Below are positions 1 to 10,486 of a DNA stretch of 64,000 bases, in pieces (the first letter of the stretch is position 1; each line of letters begins with the position of its first letter). Both the position numbers and the translations under genes were made by a program. The notes below the pieces were generated by a model. It was not told where the DNA came from and ran no database searches. It saw only the letters and a list, made by a program, of their open reading frames with translations. Source of the DNA: Karstenula rhodostoma CBS 690.94 (taxonomy: Eukaryota > Ascomycota > Dothideomycetes > Pleosporales > Didymosphaeriaceae). The stretch is from assembly GCA_010093485.1 (NCBI GenBank), contig MU001511.1, positions 124,001-188,000 on the forward strand, given 5' to 3'.

Positions 1-578
1 GGCGCCTGTCATGGCGGGAGGCGCGACTTTTTGTCCTCAGTCAACTGTCATGACGTGCACAGAGTCCTGCGCGCTTAGCACCGAAAACCCCGACGCCGAC
101 GCGGAACCATCACGGGCACGGGCTGATGCATGCTTCGTCCGATCCGGCGAGGCATAATCTATACATTGCAGTTCTTGGAGCCATATGTATGTTGAAACCA
201 GGTACAGTTCTTGGAGAGACACGCGCGTATGTTGGAAACCTGGACGAACTACCAATGCTGTTTTTCGCTGTTCATCCTCGGTGAGTCGTGCTACCTAATC
301 ATCGCAACCACGTTAGGCCTTCGTTGAGCTCATCATGCCTCGATTGAATATGGTGATACCCTTCTAGCACATCCATGGAAGACGAGCTCCTTCTCCTGCG
401 AGGGCTTGCCAGGCGAGAGTTGTGAGCCATCTCTCAGAGCAGGCCTCGAGCTCCCGTTGATACCGCGACATGGCAGCGACCTGCGATCCGACTCGGCGCG
501 GCTCTCTGTCGCATGAGCTGGCAGCAGCAACTCTGTCCAGTGTTGTAGTCGGTAGTGTCGTAGACCACTGGACCGGCT
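1..578. other. Intergenic, downstream of the Yae1-like gene
   Basis: I see no supportable gene here. The short open frames are arginine/proline-rich chance frames. The only structure noticed is a small direct duplication at 169-243, listed separately. Confidence 0.6.
169..243. repeat. Imperfect tandem duplication, two copies of about 35 bp
   Basis: Both copies begin CAGTTCTTGGAG and end with a GTATGTTG(G)AAACC(A/T)GG segment (169-202 and 205-243). The middles differ by an insertion and substitutions. It lies in non-coding sequence and no function is inferred. Confidence 0.6.
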
Positions 579-1205
579 TCAACTCTGTTCCGCCTCGGCG
601 CCCTCCCCCCTCGCCTTCTCCACAGCGTCCAAATCCACCCCCAACCGCCTCGCCAGCTCCTCCATGGTGCCCAACCACCGCTTCACAACAGGGTGGCATC
701 TCGCGACCTCCTGGAACGTGACGTCCTCGTCGCCCTCGTGCCCCTCCACGTCCCACTTGAAGATACCCTCCTCATCCACCCACTCCCTCCCCAGCACGCT
801 CTCAATCACCAACTCACGGCTCGCGCACTCCAGCAGACGCAGCGCCTCCTTCCATCTCCCCTCATCGTGACCCTTGAGCGCAGTAGCAACGCCCTGCAAC
901 ACACCCAGCACGCGCCCAACCAGCAGCCCAATCTCGGCGCCCAGCGAAAAGCCCTCGTCGAAGCCTTCCTGCACGAACTTGCCCTTGGCAGCCGAGAGCC
1001 CCTCGCGGTACGCGTCCGTGTCGAGGTTGCGCTGGCGCGACGGCAGGTCGGAGAGCATCTCGTCGCGCTGCGCAGCGAGCGTGGGGGATGCGTCCGGGGA
1101 CAAGCCGTAGATGTCGTCGAGCGGGTCGGCGTGCGGGGGCGTGGGCGGCGCGTTGCCGGCGGGGAGGAAGGTGGGGCCTGGCGAGGGCGAGGGTGCGCGT
1201 ATCAT
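579..1205 (-). CDS. YAE1: Yae1-type protein, ABCE1/Rli1 iron-sulfur assembly adaptor
   Basis: Single-exon frame of 208 residues. From about residue 55 it carries the Yae1 N-terminal signature: YREGLSAAKGKFVQEGFDEG followed by a glycine every fourth residue (GFSLGAEIGLLVGRVLGVLQG), the deca-GX3 motif shared by Yae1 and Lto1. In yeast, Yae1 and Lto1 link the cytosolic iron-sulfur targeting complex to the ribosome-recycling ATPase Rli1. The frame stays open to 1364, but the methionine at 1205 starts a Pro/Ser-rich lead typical of fungal members, while the longer version adds an unrelated-looking stretch. The C-terminal half is acidic and helical. It is divergent from the SDR gene across a gap of about 470 bp. 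Confidence 0.82.
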   Translation of the reverse strand: MIRAPSPSPGPTFLPAGNAPPTPPHADPLDDIYGLSPDASPTLAAQRDEMLSDLPSRQRNLDTDAYREGLSAAKGKFVQEGFDEGFSLGAEIGLLVGRVLGVLQGVATALKGHDEGRWKEALRLLECASRELVIESVLGREWVDEEGIFKWDVEGHEGDEDVTFQEVARCHPVVKRWLGTMEELARRLGVDLDAVEKARGEGAEAEQS

Positions 1206-1676
1206 AGTGCGTGCAGAGGACTGGGAGCTGGCAGGACTTTGGTGGTGAGGTGCGGCTCTGCTGGGCAACAAATTCCACCGCGTTGGACCTTGCATGTGGC
1301 ATGTGGCGGGGTTAAGAATTAGCGCGAAGTGTGGAGGAGTTACAGGAAATGGTTGAAATGGCATCCTGAATTCCGTCGGCAGGATTCACTAATCAATGCT
1401 ATTCCAGTCCGACGGTCTGATTGGCAGCGTTGGTGGTGTTGCTCCCATGACGCGGGTTCTCTGTTCGTCCGCGCAGGTCGACTCGTTCCTCCCACGGCGT
1501 TTAGCATCCTAAACGCCTGGTCGGATGAATTGTGGTCCTCCAGGCCTGAGAGATAAACCAAGCGTTCATGTCTTCGGGTTTCCGAACCAGAACCGTTTCT
1601 ACACTCGCGGCAGACCTCGAACGAATATCCCACTGCCACTACCACTACCACATCCAACCTTGACCCGGCACCCAAC
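1206..1676. promoter_or_regulatory. Divergent promoter region between Yae1-like and SDR genes
   Basis: The 471 bp separate two divergent starts. A pyrimidine-rich CACTACCACTACC-type stretch precedes the SDR ATG at 1677. No specific factor site is claimed. Confidence 0.35.
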
Positions 1677-2681
1677 ATGGTCTCTCTCAGCGAGGTCCGC
1701 ACCCACAACGCGTCCCTTTCCTCCCTCGCTCCCAATCTCGTCGCCGTCTTCGTCGGTGGCACCTCTGGCATCAGCCACTACACAGCCCTGGAGTTCGCAC
1801 GCAATACACGCTCCCCGCACATTTACCTCGTCGGCCGCAACGCCACAGAAGCTGCCAACATCATCAACGAGCTCAAGTCCATAAACTCTTCCTCCAAAGT
1901 CGATTTCATCCAGAAAGATGTGAGTCTGCTACGCAAAGTGGACGAGGCGTGCAGAGAAATAAAGGACAAGGAGAAGAAGGTGAACCTGTTGTTCATGACA
2001 ATAGGGTACTTGACATTCAAGGGTAGGAACGAGACCGAGGAGGGCCTGGACCACAAATTCGCTCTTCACTATTACGCCAGATCGCGCTTCATGCATAACT
2101 TGGCGCCTCTGCTCGATGCCGCGGCCAAGGATGAGGATCCCAAAGCGACGCTGTCGCGAGTGGTTTCCATATACGATCCCGCGCTCGGGAAGAACAACGA
2201 CTTTGATTTCTCCGACCCTTCGCTCAAGCACAACTTTTCGCTCAGGAACTGCGCGACGCATGGAAGCGCGCTGGGCAACTTTGCCATGGAGCATCTTGCG
2301 AAACAATGGCCTACCACTTCCTTCATCCACGAGCAGCCGGGAATCGTCGAGACGTCCGGAGGCCGAAACCCGTGGCTCAAACCCATATACGCTCTGCTGT
2401 CGCCATTCTCCGTGAGCAAAAAGGAAAGCGGCGAGAGACATCTGTTCGAGGCGACTGCACCGCGCTATGCACCTAGAGCAAAGGCGGAGAGTGTGCAGGG
2501 TGTTGTGAATGGTGGCGACGGCGTCAAGGGTAGCGGTCATTACCAGCTATCTTGGAATGGCGAGGCTCAGTCTGACACGACGAGAGCGGCCAAGATGCGG
2601 GCCGATGGCGCCGAGGAGAAGATGTGGGCGCATACGACCGAGGTTTTCCAGAAGATTTGCGACGAAGGCGGCAAATACTAG
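1677..2681 (+). CDS. Atypical short-chain dehydrogenase/reductase (SDR)
   Basis: 334-residue, intron-free SDR-fold protein. The nucleotide-binding glycine motif near residue 27 is GGTSGIS in place of TGxxxGIG, and NLLFMTIGYL takes the place of the NNAG strand. In the expected active-site segment the canonical YxxxK is missing: the aligned stretch reads CATHGSALGNFAMEHLAKQ, with His near the Tyr position and no Lys four residues on. The later E-QPGIVETSGG strand matches the PG-V-T motif of SDRs. Fungal SDRs of this subgroup often occur near secondary-metabolism genes, but none are seen here. It converges on the Ap4A phosphorylase gene with 85 bp between stop codons. Substrate unknown. Confidence 0.75.
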   Translation: MVSLSEVRTHNASLSSLAPNLVAVFVGGTSGISHYTALEFARNTRSPHIYLVGRNATEAANIINELKSINSSSKVDFIQKDVSLLRKVDEACREIKDKEKKVNLLFMTIGYLTFKGRNETEEGLDHKFALHYYARSRFMHNLAPLLDAAAKDEDPKATLSRVVSIYDPALGKNNDFDFSDPSLKHNFSLRNCATHGSALGNFAMEHLAKQWPTTSFIHEQPGIVETSGGRNPWLKPIYALLSPFSVSKKESGERHLFEATAPRYAPRAKAESVQGVVNGGDGVKGSGHYQLSWNGEAQSDTTRAAKMRADGAEEKMWAHTTEVFQKICDEGGKY

Positions 2682-2766
2682 CTGTCTAGTGGTGGAGGTT
2701 TCCCTGTCTCTCGTGATACCATCTTGACTTCATATATTGTTAACTACATGGGCGTCTGGCGGTCTT

Positions 2767-3897
2767 TCACAGCTTCGTCGTTTCGGTCGTTTTGGGTATA
2801 CCAATAGCTTCAAGAATATCATCAAGTGTCTTCGGGTGTTGTCGAAGGGTGTCCCATTCTTCTTGGAACTTGACCATGAGCGTGCCGCCGAGTAACGTGC
2901 CATTCAGTTGTACGAATCCAATATCAGTTCCGTCATCGCGCCGCAGCATGTGGCCCTCGTTCCGCCTTGGAACAATCGCTATGCCCTTGGTCGTCATGGC
3001 CATGTTGTAGCTGATGGGAAGATCACCCTCGGCAGACTCGTGTAGGCTAAGCTGCCCGGGATGTGTTGAAATGAAGCCATCAATCGCTTGCTTGGCCTGC
3101 CGGTACAGGTCGTTGTACATTTGGACAAGCTGTGCGCCAGAAGGTTCGGAAGTAAACTTGTACGCGAAGTGTGCAAAGGGAAGCTTTGCATGCTGAACAA
3201 CCTTGGTCGAAGCATCTATCGTCACATTAGTGAGACGTTTAAGGGCCCAGTCTGCAAGCGCACCTTCCGTCCCGCTTGTTAAGATGGAATCTATGAGCAC
3301 ATCCCAGCCAGCGGATTGCTCTCCCTCGTGCATGCTGACCACAGGGAGGAACTGCAGATGCCGGTGCGGTTGGCTAGCTCCGCTATGGTCGCCTGAGTTG
3401 AAGAAGGCGAATAGGCGGCAGCGGTCGTCTCTCGCTTGCCATGTTTTTAGGCAGGCGTACGTCGCCTTGAGGTCGTCCTCCTCCAGCACGTGGGTCTGTT
3501 GCTTATTTGCCTTTGTAGCAAGTATGAAGTGATTCTTTATAACGGGAAACTTGTTGAGAACCAGGAAGTGGCTCGGGTTCACGGTAGGTACGTCGGTGAC
3601 GAAGAGTTCGGTGGGCGGGTTTTCGAAAGGATCGACCTTTTTCCTTGGCGTCGCGTCTTTGCGCGGCTCTGGTTTCTTTGCGAGGGAAGGACAATACCGC
3701 AGTTGGAACTGACATCACGTTAGCTGTCGATGGCAGAGAGATGTTGCGTTGGAGGGGCTTGCGGGAATCCCAGCCGAGGTACGAATGATGGAAAGCTCGG
3801 TCGGCGAAAAGAGCAGCGCCTGCGAGGCTCTCGCAGATGTGAATTTGGATTCTACCAGATGTGGCAGAGCTTCGGACAGACCCAGCATCCTGTTCAT
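2767..3897 (-). CDS. APA2: Ap4A phosphorylase (ATP adenylyltransferase), Apa2-like
   Basis: Two exons, 3763-3897 and 2767-3708, give 358 residues. The N-terminus (LSEALPHLVESKFTSARAS, then FSPTELSIIRTSAGIP) and the first part of exon 2 (FQLRYCPSLAKKPEPRKD) match the Ap4A phosphorylase family. SQPHRHLQFLPV is the HIT-like nucleotide-transfer motif in which the second histidine of HxH forms the adenylyl intermediate. The enzyme splits Ap4A with phosphate into ADP and ATP. The exon junction works only as a 54-nt GC-AG intron: donor GCAAGC, branch GCTAAC, acceptor TGTCAG. It joins ...AGIP to FQLRY exactly as in the family. Start at 3897 or 3888 (both in-frame ATGs). Confidence 0.88.
3709..3762 (-). 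other. GC-AG intron in the Ap4A phosphorylase gene
   Basis: Read on the minus strand, the exon ends ATTCCC, the intron runs GCAAGC...GCTAACGTGATGTCAG, and the next exon starts TTCCAACTG. No GT donor nearby restores the conserved AGIP-FQLRY junction. GC donors are a minor but real class in fungi. Confidence 0.75.
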
Positions 3898-4322
3898 GGG
3901 CAATGACGCGCGCAATGGCACGTCGTTGATGCCCCGCTGTGACTTCCAGGCTGAGGCTTGAGCACAGACCTGCACGTCCAACGTCAACACTCCGACCGAC
4001 CACGGCCCCATCATCACCCTTTGAAGATCAAATCATCAACTTTGCGTCCTTGAACCATCGTTCCATCCAAATGCAACAGATTCTGTTCACCAGCGCTAAT
4101 CACATGCCCAGAACTCGTAGTATCTTCAAAATGAAACAAGGACATCGATTTCTTGAATGCCATGAATGCATATGCAACTTGGTATCTAGAAACAGCAAGG
4201 CGCTCAAATCCCAGGACAATAACGCCGGCCTTGCAGCATTCCAATGTAATGGCGTTCCCCTGATATCAACCCAACGCCAGTAAAAGATACCTCAATATAG
4301 ACAGCATATTACAAAAGGCCTT
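3898..4322. other. Upstream region of the Ap4A phosphorylase gene
   Basis: Non-coding stretch between the phosphorylase start and the end of the Myb-like gene, both on the minus strand. No motif could be assigned. Confidence 0.4.
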
Positions 4323-4432
4323 GAAACTCCGACTCTCCACTCACAAGGAGAGCAATAAAAAACTGTCGTCCTGAAGCGAAATCCGAATCTCCAATCGCAG
4401 GGAGAGTAACGGCAAAACTGTCGTCCTGAAGC
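4323..4432. repeat. Two tandem 55-bp units with internal stem-loops
   Basis: Units 4323-4377 and 4378-4432 share a GAAA(C)TCCGA(C/A)TCTCCA start and end in AAAACTGTCGTCCTGAAGC. Each contains a short inverted repeat (CTCTCC...GGAGAG in the first). A TACAC-TCGC-GTGTA palindrome follows at about 4436-4449. The block lies just past the stop codon of the Myb-like gene, probably in its 3' UTR. Confidence 0.65.
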
Positions 4433-4481
4433 GTCTACACTCGCGTGTACGCTTCGAACATCCGGCACCGCGCGTGCTAGA

Positions 4482-5895
4482 TCAATCATGCTGGTTGATC
4501 TCCATCCACTTCTTCTTGCAGGTAGAATTGCCGAACCTGTACGATCCGCCGCGCTCCGAGATGTGCTCTCCCACCTTCTTCCACGAAACTTTGTTCAGAC
4601 GCTGCGTCGCATCGTTGGACCGATGTCCGTCGCCGATGCTGTCAAGCTGCTGTTGGACAACCTCTCTCAACAGCCGGAGCTGTTCCAAGTCAGTACGCGA
4701 TATGCAGCAAGGCCACGGCTCAACTTACATCCTTTGGCATCCAGGTGGGTTTGCGGACCCGATCCTTCTTCTGTTTGGTCATAGCCCTATGTCGTCCCCT
4801 CAGAGTCGACTCGGCAACTTCACCGCCAAATCGGCCCATAATTCTAGCACGAATCTCCTTGTACGTCAAGCCGGCTGATTTCCCCTCGATGAGGATGCGA
4901 TTCTCGATATCGCGCTGGGCCTGTTCATCCGTTGAACGCGGAAGTCCGTGTGTGTCTTGCCTAGGCGCATGGCGATGCACTTCGCGCGACGGTTCACGGC
5001 TCTGCACAGCTGCTCCACATGCGTTCGATCCGGAGTTGTGGGCGCTCTGCTGGAAAGGGTCGACAAAGCCTGTGCTGTAGTATGGCGACTGTGTGTTGGG
5101 CGGCATCTGCGAGTACATGGGAGGCTGCCAGGCAAGCGCACTCATGCTGTCAGTCTGATTCACCACGGTTGCCCAGGGTAGACCGAACTGATCAACTTGC
5201 GAAGCAAACCCAGTCCCATAGTCCTGCCCTACGGACGGCGCGACATCGACCCTGGTCGAGCGTGATGCCGGTACACCACTTCCCATTCCTCCACCAGCGG
5301 CGTACGTGAGCTGCCCACGGAAGCCAGACAAGCTTGACTGGGATGGTGATTGCTTGATTTGGGTGGGTGACACGGACGATTGCCCGGCCCAAGTATCACT
5401 GTCGCTCACTTCGCGTCCTGGAACAGGTGAGTATGCTGTGCCCTGCTCGGAGGGCTCGCTGAAATAGGTGCTCCTTGGAGACAAGGAGGCTGTACCGGTA
5501 TCGATGTCGGAGCCGGCTGCTGTGCCGACGGGCTGAAGCAGAGCAGGTTGTTGCATGGGCAAGGGCCACAGTGGACCATCCATATAGTCCGCTTCGTTCT
5601 TGACTCCAGTCGATCGTCCCGTCAGCGGACTCGCGTAGTCGAAGTGATGGCCCACACCGCCCTGGTAATCTACCTCTGACAGAATCATAGGCGATGCCAT
5701 AGGGAGGCCATGGTTTTGGCTGTATGCGCGAGCGTTGGCCGCGCTCACCGAGTAACGGGACATTGCTCTAGAGGTCGATATTCCGGAGAAAAGTCCGCTG
5801 GTCGCAGGTGTGGAGGTGTGCATATTCAGTTCTTGTGGGAGACCGTTTGTCGGCCAGAGCTGGGTATGCGCACCGACCGCAGGCTTGCGTTGTTG

Positions 5896-5926
<31 letters not shown>

Positions 5927-5991
5927 TTTAGCTGATCAGCTTCTGTGTGAGCGCGAAGTAGAGTTTATCCTACCAAGCTGGCTTGCTCCAT
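4482..5991 (-). CDS. Myb/SANT-like DNA-binding regulator with N-terminal polyglutamine
   Basis: Proposed exons 5974-5991, 4729-5925 and 4482-4679 give 470 residues. The last intron is well supported (GTAAGT donor, CTGAC branch, GAACAG acceptor). The C-terminal 130 residues hold a helix-turn-helix-like segment (LTYKEIRARIMGRF, then AESTLRGRHRAMTKQKKDR) followed by a Myb/SANT-like domain (LRLLREVVQQQL, then VSWKKVGEHI and GSYRFGNSTCKKKW). The middle is Ser/Pro/Gln-rich and looks disordered. A shorter model starts at 5823. I prefer the longer one because the frame runs upstream without a stop into 12 glutamine codons (7 CAG, 5 CAA) and then a plausible 48-nt intron and a six-codon first exon (MEQASL). 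Targets unknown; nuclear by inference. Confidence 0.72.
5890..5925 (-). repeat. CAG/CAA microsatellite encoding 12 glutamines
   Basis: Seven CAG and five CAA codons in the frame of the Myb-like gene, directly at the proposed exon-2 start. The exact acceptor is uncertain by a few codons, because AG dinucleotides recur just upstream. Confidence 0.7.
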
Positions 5992-8900
5992 GGTGAATCT
6001 CCCGATACTTGCTTGCTGGGGGAAGGGTCGTTGGTGGAGCAGGCGAAGGGACGTTGCGGGGAAGAGAGACTTTGGTCGTCCCTGGATTGGAACGTCTTGA
6101 CAAGCTTGCTCCCGGTACAGAGCTTGTGTCATGAGAAGGGCGTGCGGCCTATAAGAACAACAAAGGTCAGCCGGTCACGTTCTGTGTACGTCACAGACGT
6201 GGCAGCGAAAGAGATAGCAAAATTGGGCGTCACGGCCGCTCCGTGAATCGGGAATGATGCCGTACAATAGGTTGTTACGGCTGCTGCGACCATTCACGGG
6301 TCACGCCGGGGTTTAGGTTCTCAAGTGAAGGAGGACTCCTCCACGGGACCGAGCGGTAAGAGAAAAAGCTCGCTTTGCAAGTGGCAGAACTTTTGACCGC
6401 CTGAGGCCGCGGGGTTTCTCGGACCTTGCATTACTTGTGAATGGTCCGTGGATGCGGCTCAAGGCAAAACGTGCGCTGCTATTCATACACTAGACCAGCA
6501 AAGCCGCATTAAGCTTGCCATCATAGCCACCATTCGCCGGCTCATTTGTCAGAGACTTAACTAAGTTACTCACATGTATGCCACGAGGGCTCCTGGAACG
6601 CAGGGCATCTCAAAGATGGAGCTAAGATCGTAAAGGACAGCGCAAACACACTAGGTCAAGTCAGCAACACCGCCTCGTGGAACGATTCTGAGTGAAGGAG
6701 ACATACGGGAGACACGCGAGCAAATTAGCAATGAGCGAAGTAGAAAAAGAGCCGAAGCTGCAAATGCCAATAATCACATGAGCGAGGTAGGTTCTGTTGG
6801 AGTAAAGAGCTTTTATATCTATGTTTTCGAAAAAACTCTCCCCTCACGGCTCCTGGGCCGTATACCCCATGTCTTTGGAGGTGCGGCGACGGGTACAATA
6901 CCCAAGCCGCCATGACGGCCAACTTCGGTTCCGCTCTGGCCATCTCTTCGAACCGACCCGACAGATGCACGGATCTACACAGCGATGCCATGATCGTGCC
7001 GGTCCTTTCCCAAGCCCTGTATAAGCTAAGCCACCAGTCTCTTGACTGACAGCACTGCGATGACGAGCGCGCGTGTTCCGACGTGGCAGGCCCGCCGTAT
7101 GCCAGCCCTGCGCAAGCTCTCCAGCGGCTGCCCCCCTCGACGGCCTATTAGAGTCGAGCAGCAAAGCCTGCGCCGAATCATGATTGCTCTTCTGATGTTG
7201 CCTGAGCTGGCCCCAAGTACCTGCATCGTCCTGTTTGGCCGAAGTGCAGAAGCGAACGGGTACGCGCATGGCAAACCAGTGACAATCCTTGCAGGGCGCA
7301 GGCAATACCGCTGCTGCAGGTGAGCAGTCATCTGCAACGAATCGCCGCGGAAGACGCAAGTACGGGAGTGGGGATCTTCGCTGGGTTGGGGGTGTATGTA
7401 CAACATGTGTTCACGGAGGACATTTCACGTGCGCGCGTACGTCTTGTGTTTGTCATGTTTTGTCACGATTCCAGCTTTTCCAAAATTTCAAGTTGTCTCG
7501 AGTAATCTAACGGAGACCCAAAGCCTGCCGCATATGCTCAGAATGCCGCTTCGAGGTTCTGCGATCATTTCGAGGATCTGGCTTCGGCACGACGTTCAAC
7601 ATGGTTGGTATTTTTTGAGATCTCGCTCTTACCTCGTCGCAGGTGCCGACGCCGATGCGAGCCGGAGTCGCCCCACGGTTCGAAAGCTTCTGTTCCGAAA
7701 ATTGAGTTTGGCAGGGAGAGACTCCTTGCAGTTGTTTGGCAGGCGTCTGGGGAATGCAAAAGCCCGTGCCGGTGGGACGGTCAAAGCGCTGGTGGCGTTC
7801 AGCCAATGGCGGCACGACCGACCGCGAGAGGCCGTGAACGTGAACGAGGGGGAGATAGGATAGGAAGGGATGCCCAGTGTCAAACTGTTTTTGCAGTAAG
7901 CATCAATAGAAGCCAAATGTCGAATGTCCCAAGAATGGGCACTCGGTCAAATAAAGAGTGCTCGAGCCGAATCAATGTCTGAGATACCATAGGTAAGTAC
8001 TGAGCGGAAAAAAACTCTTCCAGGGGTTGTCTTAGTTTCGCAAAGGCAACACCCACAGCATCAGTACTGGAGATACTGAGCCTTAGCCGTGTCTCACACT
8101 GAATCGACCCCCACGCTTGCTGCTGCTTACAGGGTGCATAGTAGTATACCGAGCTCAGATCTTTGCTTGGGGAGGCCGCAGCAGCTCAACATGCTTGAAC
8201 GGCGAATCTAGATGATGCCACATGAAGTGGAACCTGCCAGGATTAGTTTTGCTCGTCCGAGTTCCCGTTTCATAGTTCGCTTGCGACCCGGTTCGTCACC
8301 GGGAACCATACTCGAAACATTTAAGACCCTACAGAAAAGAGACAGACGTACCTGTCACTTCCAAAGAACAACCTCCTCTCCTTTCGAGTTTCGTTCCCAG
8401 AACCATGGGCATCCGAATACACCCTACTCGAGCGCTTCCTTCGTGTTCGCGTTCAACGCTTGTTGAATCTCGGGTGCGGTTGCGTTGTCTAGTTCTCCCG
8501 GATTTGTGTATCTTCAAATCTCCTGGCCAGTGCTGCGGGAAGCAGGTCCGGCTTGCTGAAATCATGACTCTCTTTCATAAAGCGGGGGAAATGTGTAGGA
8601 AGGCAGACAGGAAGAGCTCAGGGTACGCAGCTTTGATGTACACCAGAGCACGCTGGGGTAGGAGCGAGAGGATGAGAAAGAACGAAGACATCTGCGATTT
8701 TGGGATCACGATATAGCGTTTTGCACGCGCGGAACCGGGAGTTGAGGACAAGGCTTTGACCTTGAGTTTGCATGGGGTTGTGTTGCCTTGCAACATCGCT
8801 TCGCAAAGCCAGGTCTCCTTGAGGTTTTGCCTCGCTCGGACGGAGACACGTACCCGCTACCTTCCATGATGCCGCCCAAGAAGACGGGCACTATACTGCT

Positions 8901-9723
8901 TATGTCAGAGTACGATGCAGGCGGGGAAGTGGGCCGTCTGCATGCGGGAAACTGTAGCAGGGCGTCGCGCATGCGTTTGTAGGTGCAAGTGGGTCTCTAA
9001 CTAAGCAGCGCGGGACGCAGGCTGCAGCACGTACTCTATCTCCACATGTTGAGATTCGAGGAGTTGTCTGTTTTTTTTTTTTCGAGATGCGTGAGAGCAA
9101 AGTATGAGAAGGGCGATATTGGGATGCGCTTAGGATGGGATGGCACGCGTGGAACTAGGGAGGAAAAGCCGCAGTCCAGATACGCTATGATCTTTCTGCC
9201 AGAAATTGTTACGTTTTCCTTGGGGGAAGGAGATTTCGATGACGATGAGTAAGCCGAGGGCGCGGTTCTGTGAAACTGAAGCTTTTCACTCCAGGACTGT
9301 ACCGTGTCCCGGGGTCCAGGACATGACACGTGACACTAGTACGCGTTTGCCGAGGATTCTCAGGAGCGCTGCAATGTACGGCATCGGACAAACATTGCCA
9401 GTACTACTGGAGGTACCAACAATAATGCTGTATAGTACTATGCAGACGTGGAGAGACTCAGTCGATAGCGCGCTCGTTGACGTTGGGGTACGATAGGCTT
9501 GGCAACCTCGGTTGTGAAGCTCCTCCGCGACATCAGTAATCTCCACCGCGTCTCCGCCCGGGACCGAGGTGAAGACTATACAACCAGCAGCATGGTACGC
9601 GCATGTTGAAGGGGCCCGCTACACGGTGCGGAATCCTGCGGGCGCTCGGTTGGCGACATTCCTCACAGCACGGTACGAAGGGAGCCAAACACTACTTGTA
9701 GGAACTATTGCAGCGCGTCAATC
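5992..9723. other. Gene-poor 3.7-kb region
   Basis: Several frames of 60-170 codons occur on both strands, but their products are Arg/Pro/Ser-rich with no recognisable fold and no consistent splice joins. A T13-type homopolymer lies near 9068-9082 and a CCGTGAAT...ATTCACGG inverted repeat near 6241-6299. I see no RNA gene. Confidence 0.5.
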
Positions 9724-10486
9724 ATGGCAAGAGCGGCAAAGAAGGTGGCATTCGTAGTGGGTGCTTCTCGGGGCATAGGAAGGCAGGTAGCTGTTGATCT
9801 GGTGAGGAACGGATACGTTGGTGAGTACCACGTGGTCCGCGACTATAGCAGCATCCAGAACTTGCTTGATGTGTTGGTCTATAACTCGGGCGCCATCTGG
9901 TGGGCAAGCGTCGAGAACGCGCCGATGAAACGGTTTCAGCTGATGCAGCGTGGAGGGGCTACACGGCACCATCCAAGCCTCCCTACCTCACTTCAGAGCG
10001 AACGGATGGAAGGGTCGCATTATTGTCGTCAGCCCGCCTATATACTCGCGATTCTTTCGCGGAAAGACGGCGTATGCAATGGGCAAAGTAGGCATGAGGG
10101 TGCTCACCAAGGGTCTAGCTATGGATTGGGAAAGAGAAGGCAAGCGGGAAATGGCCATCACGAGTATTTGGCCTGCGGCAGCGATCCAGAGTGCAGCGAC
10201 GAGGATGGCCGAGAAAGACGCTGCGCACGAGCTGCGCAAGCCGACGATATACCCGGATGCTATCCTTGCCATGCTGGACGCACCTGCAGCAAAATTCAAT
10301 GGCTGTCTGGAGCTCGACGAGGACTTTTTGAGGAGGGAGGGCGTTGTTGACTTTGACAAGTACAATTTTGTTGTCGGGTCCAAGCCGCGGCGTATTATGC
10401 CGAAATTACTTCCCGACCTGACGGTCAATGAACAGGACGATGAAGGGAAGAGGATGGACAATACTAAGCTACGTGCAAAGCTGTAG
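9724..10486 (+). pseudogene. Broken HSDL2-like short-chain dehydrogenase
   Basis: The start (VAFVVGASRGIGRQVAVDL) and the C-terminal half (GRIIVVSPPIYSRFFRGKTAYAMGKVG to ...EQDDEGKRMDNTKLRAKL) clearly match the fungal HSDL2-like SDR family, including a VSPP...YAMGK active-site region. Two lesions break it. After RNGY the frame jumps almost straight to DVLVYNSGAIWW, so roughly 50 residues of the cofactor-binding region are gone. Then at about 9946-9950, after QLMQR, the remainder (VEGLHGTIQASL...) continues in another frame. No intron can restore the missing region. The ends are well preserved, which suggests recent decay. An assembly error at the second lesion is possible; it would not explain the first. 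Confidence 0.7.

Noticed and set aside
6844..7406. Overlapping frames of up to 171 codons on the minus strand
   Set aside because: Composition is random-like (Arg/His/Cys-rich), two frames are open over the same bases, and there is no recognisable motif.
8060..8080. CAGTACTGGAGATACTG palindrome as a terminal fragment of the same element
   Set aside because: Only the CAGTACT core matches, with no AAGAC block or TA flanks; short palindromes like this occur by chance.
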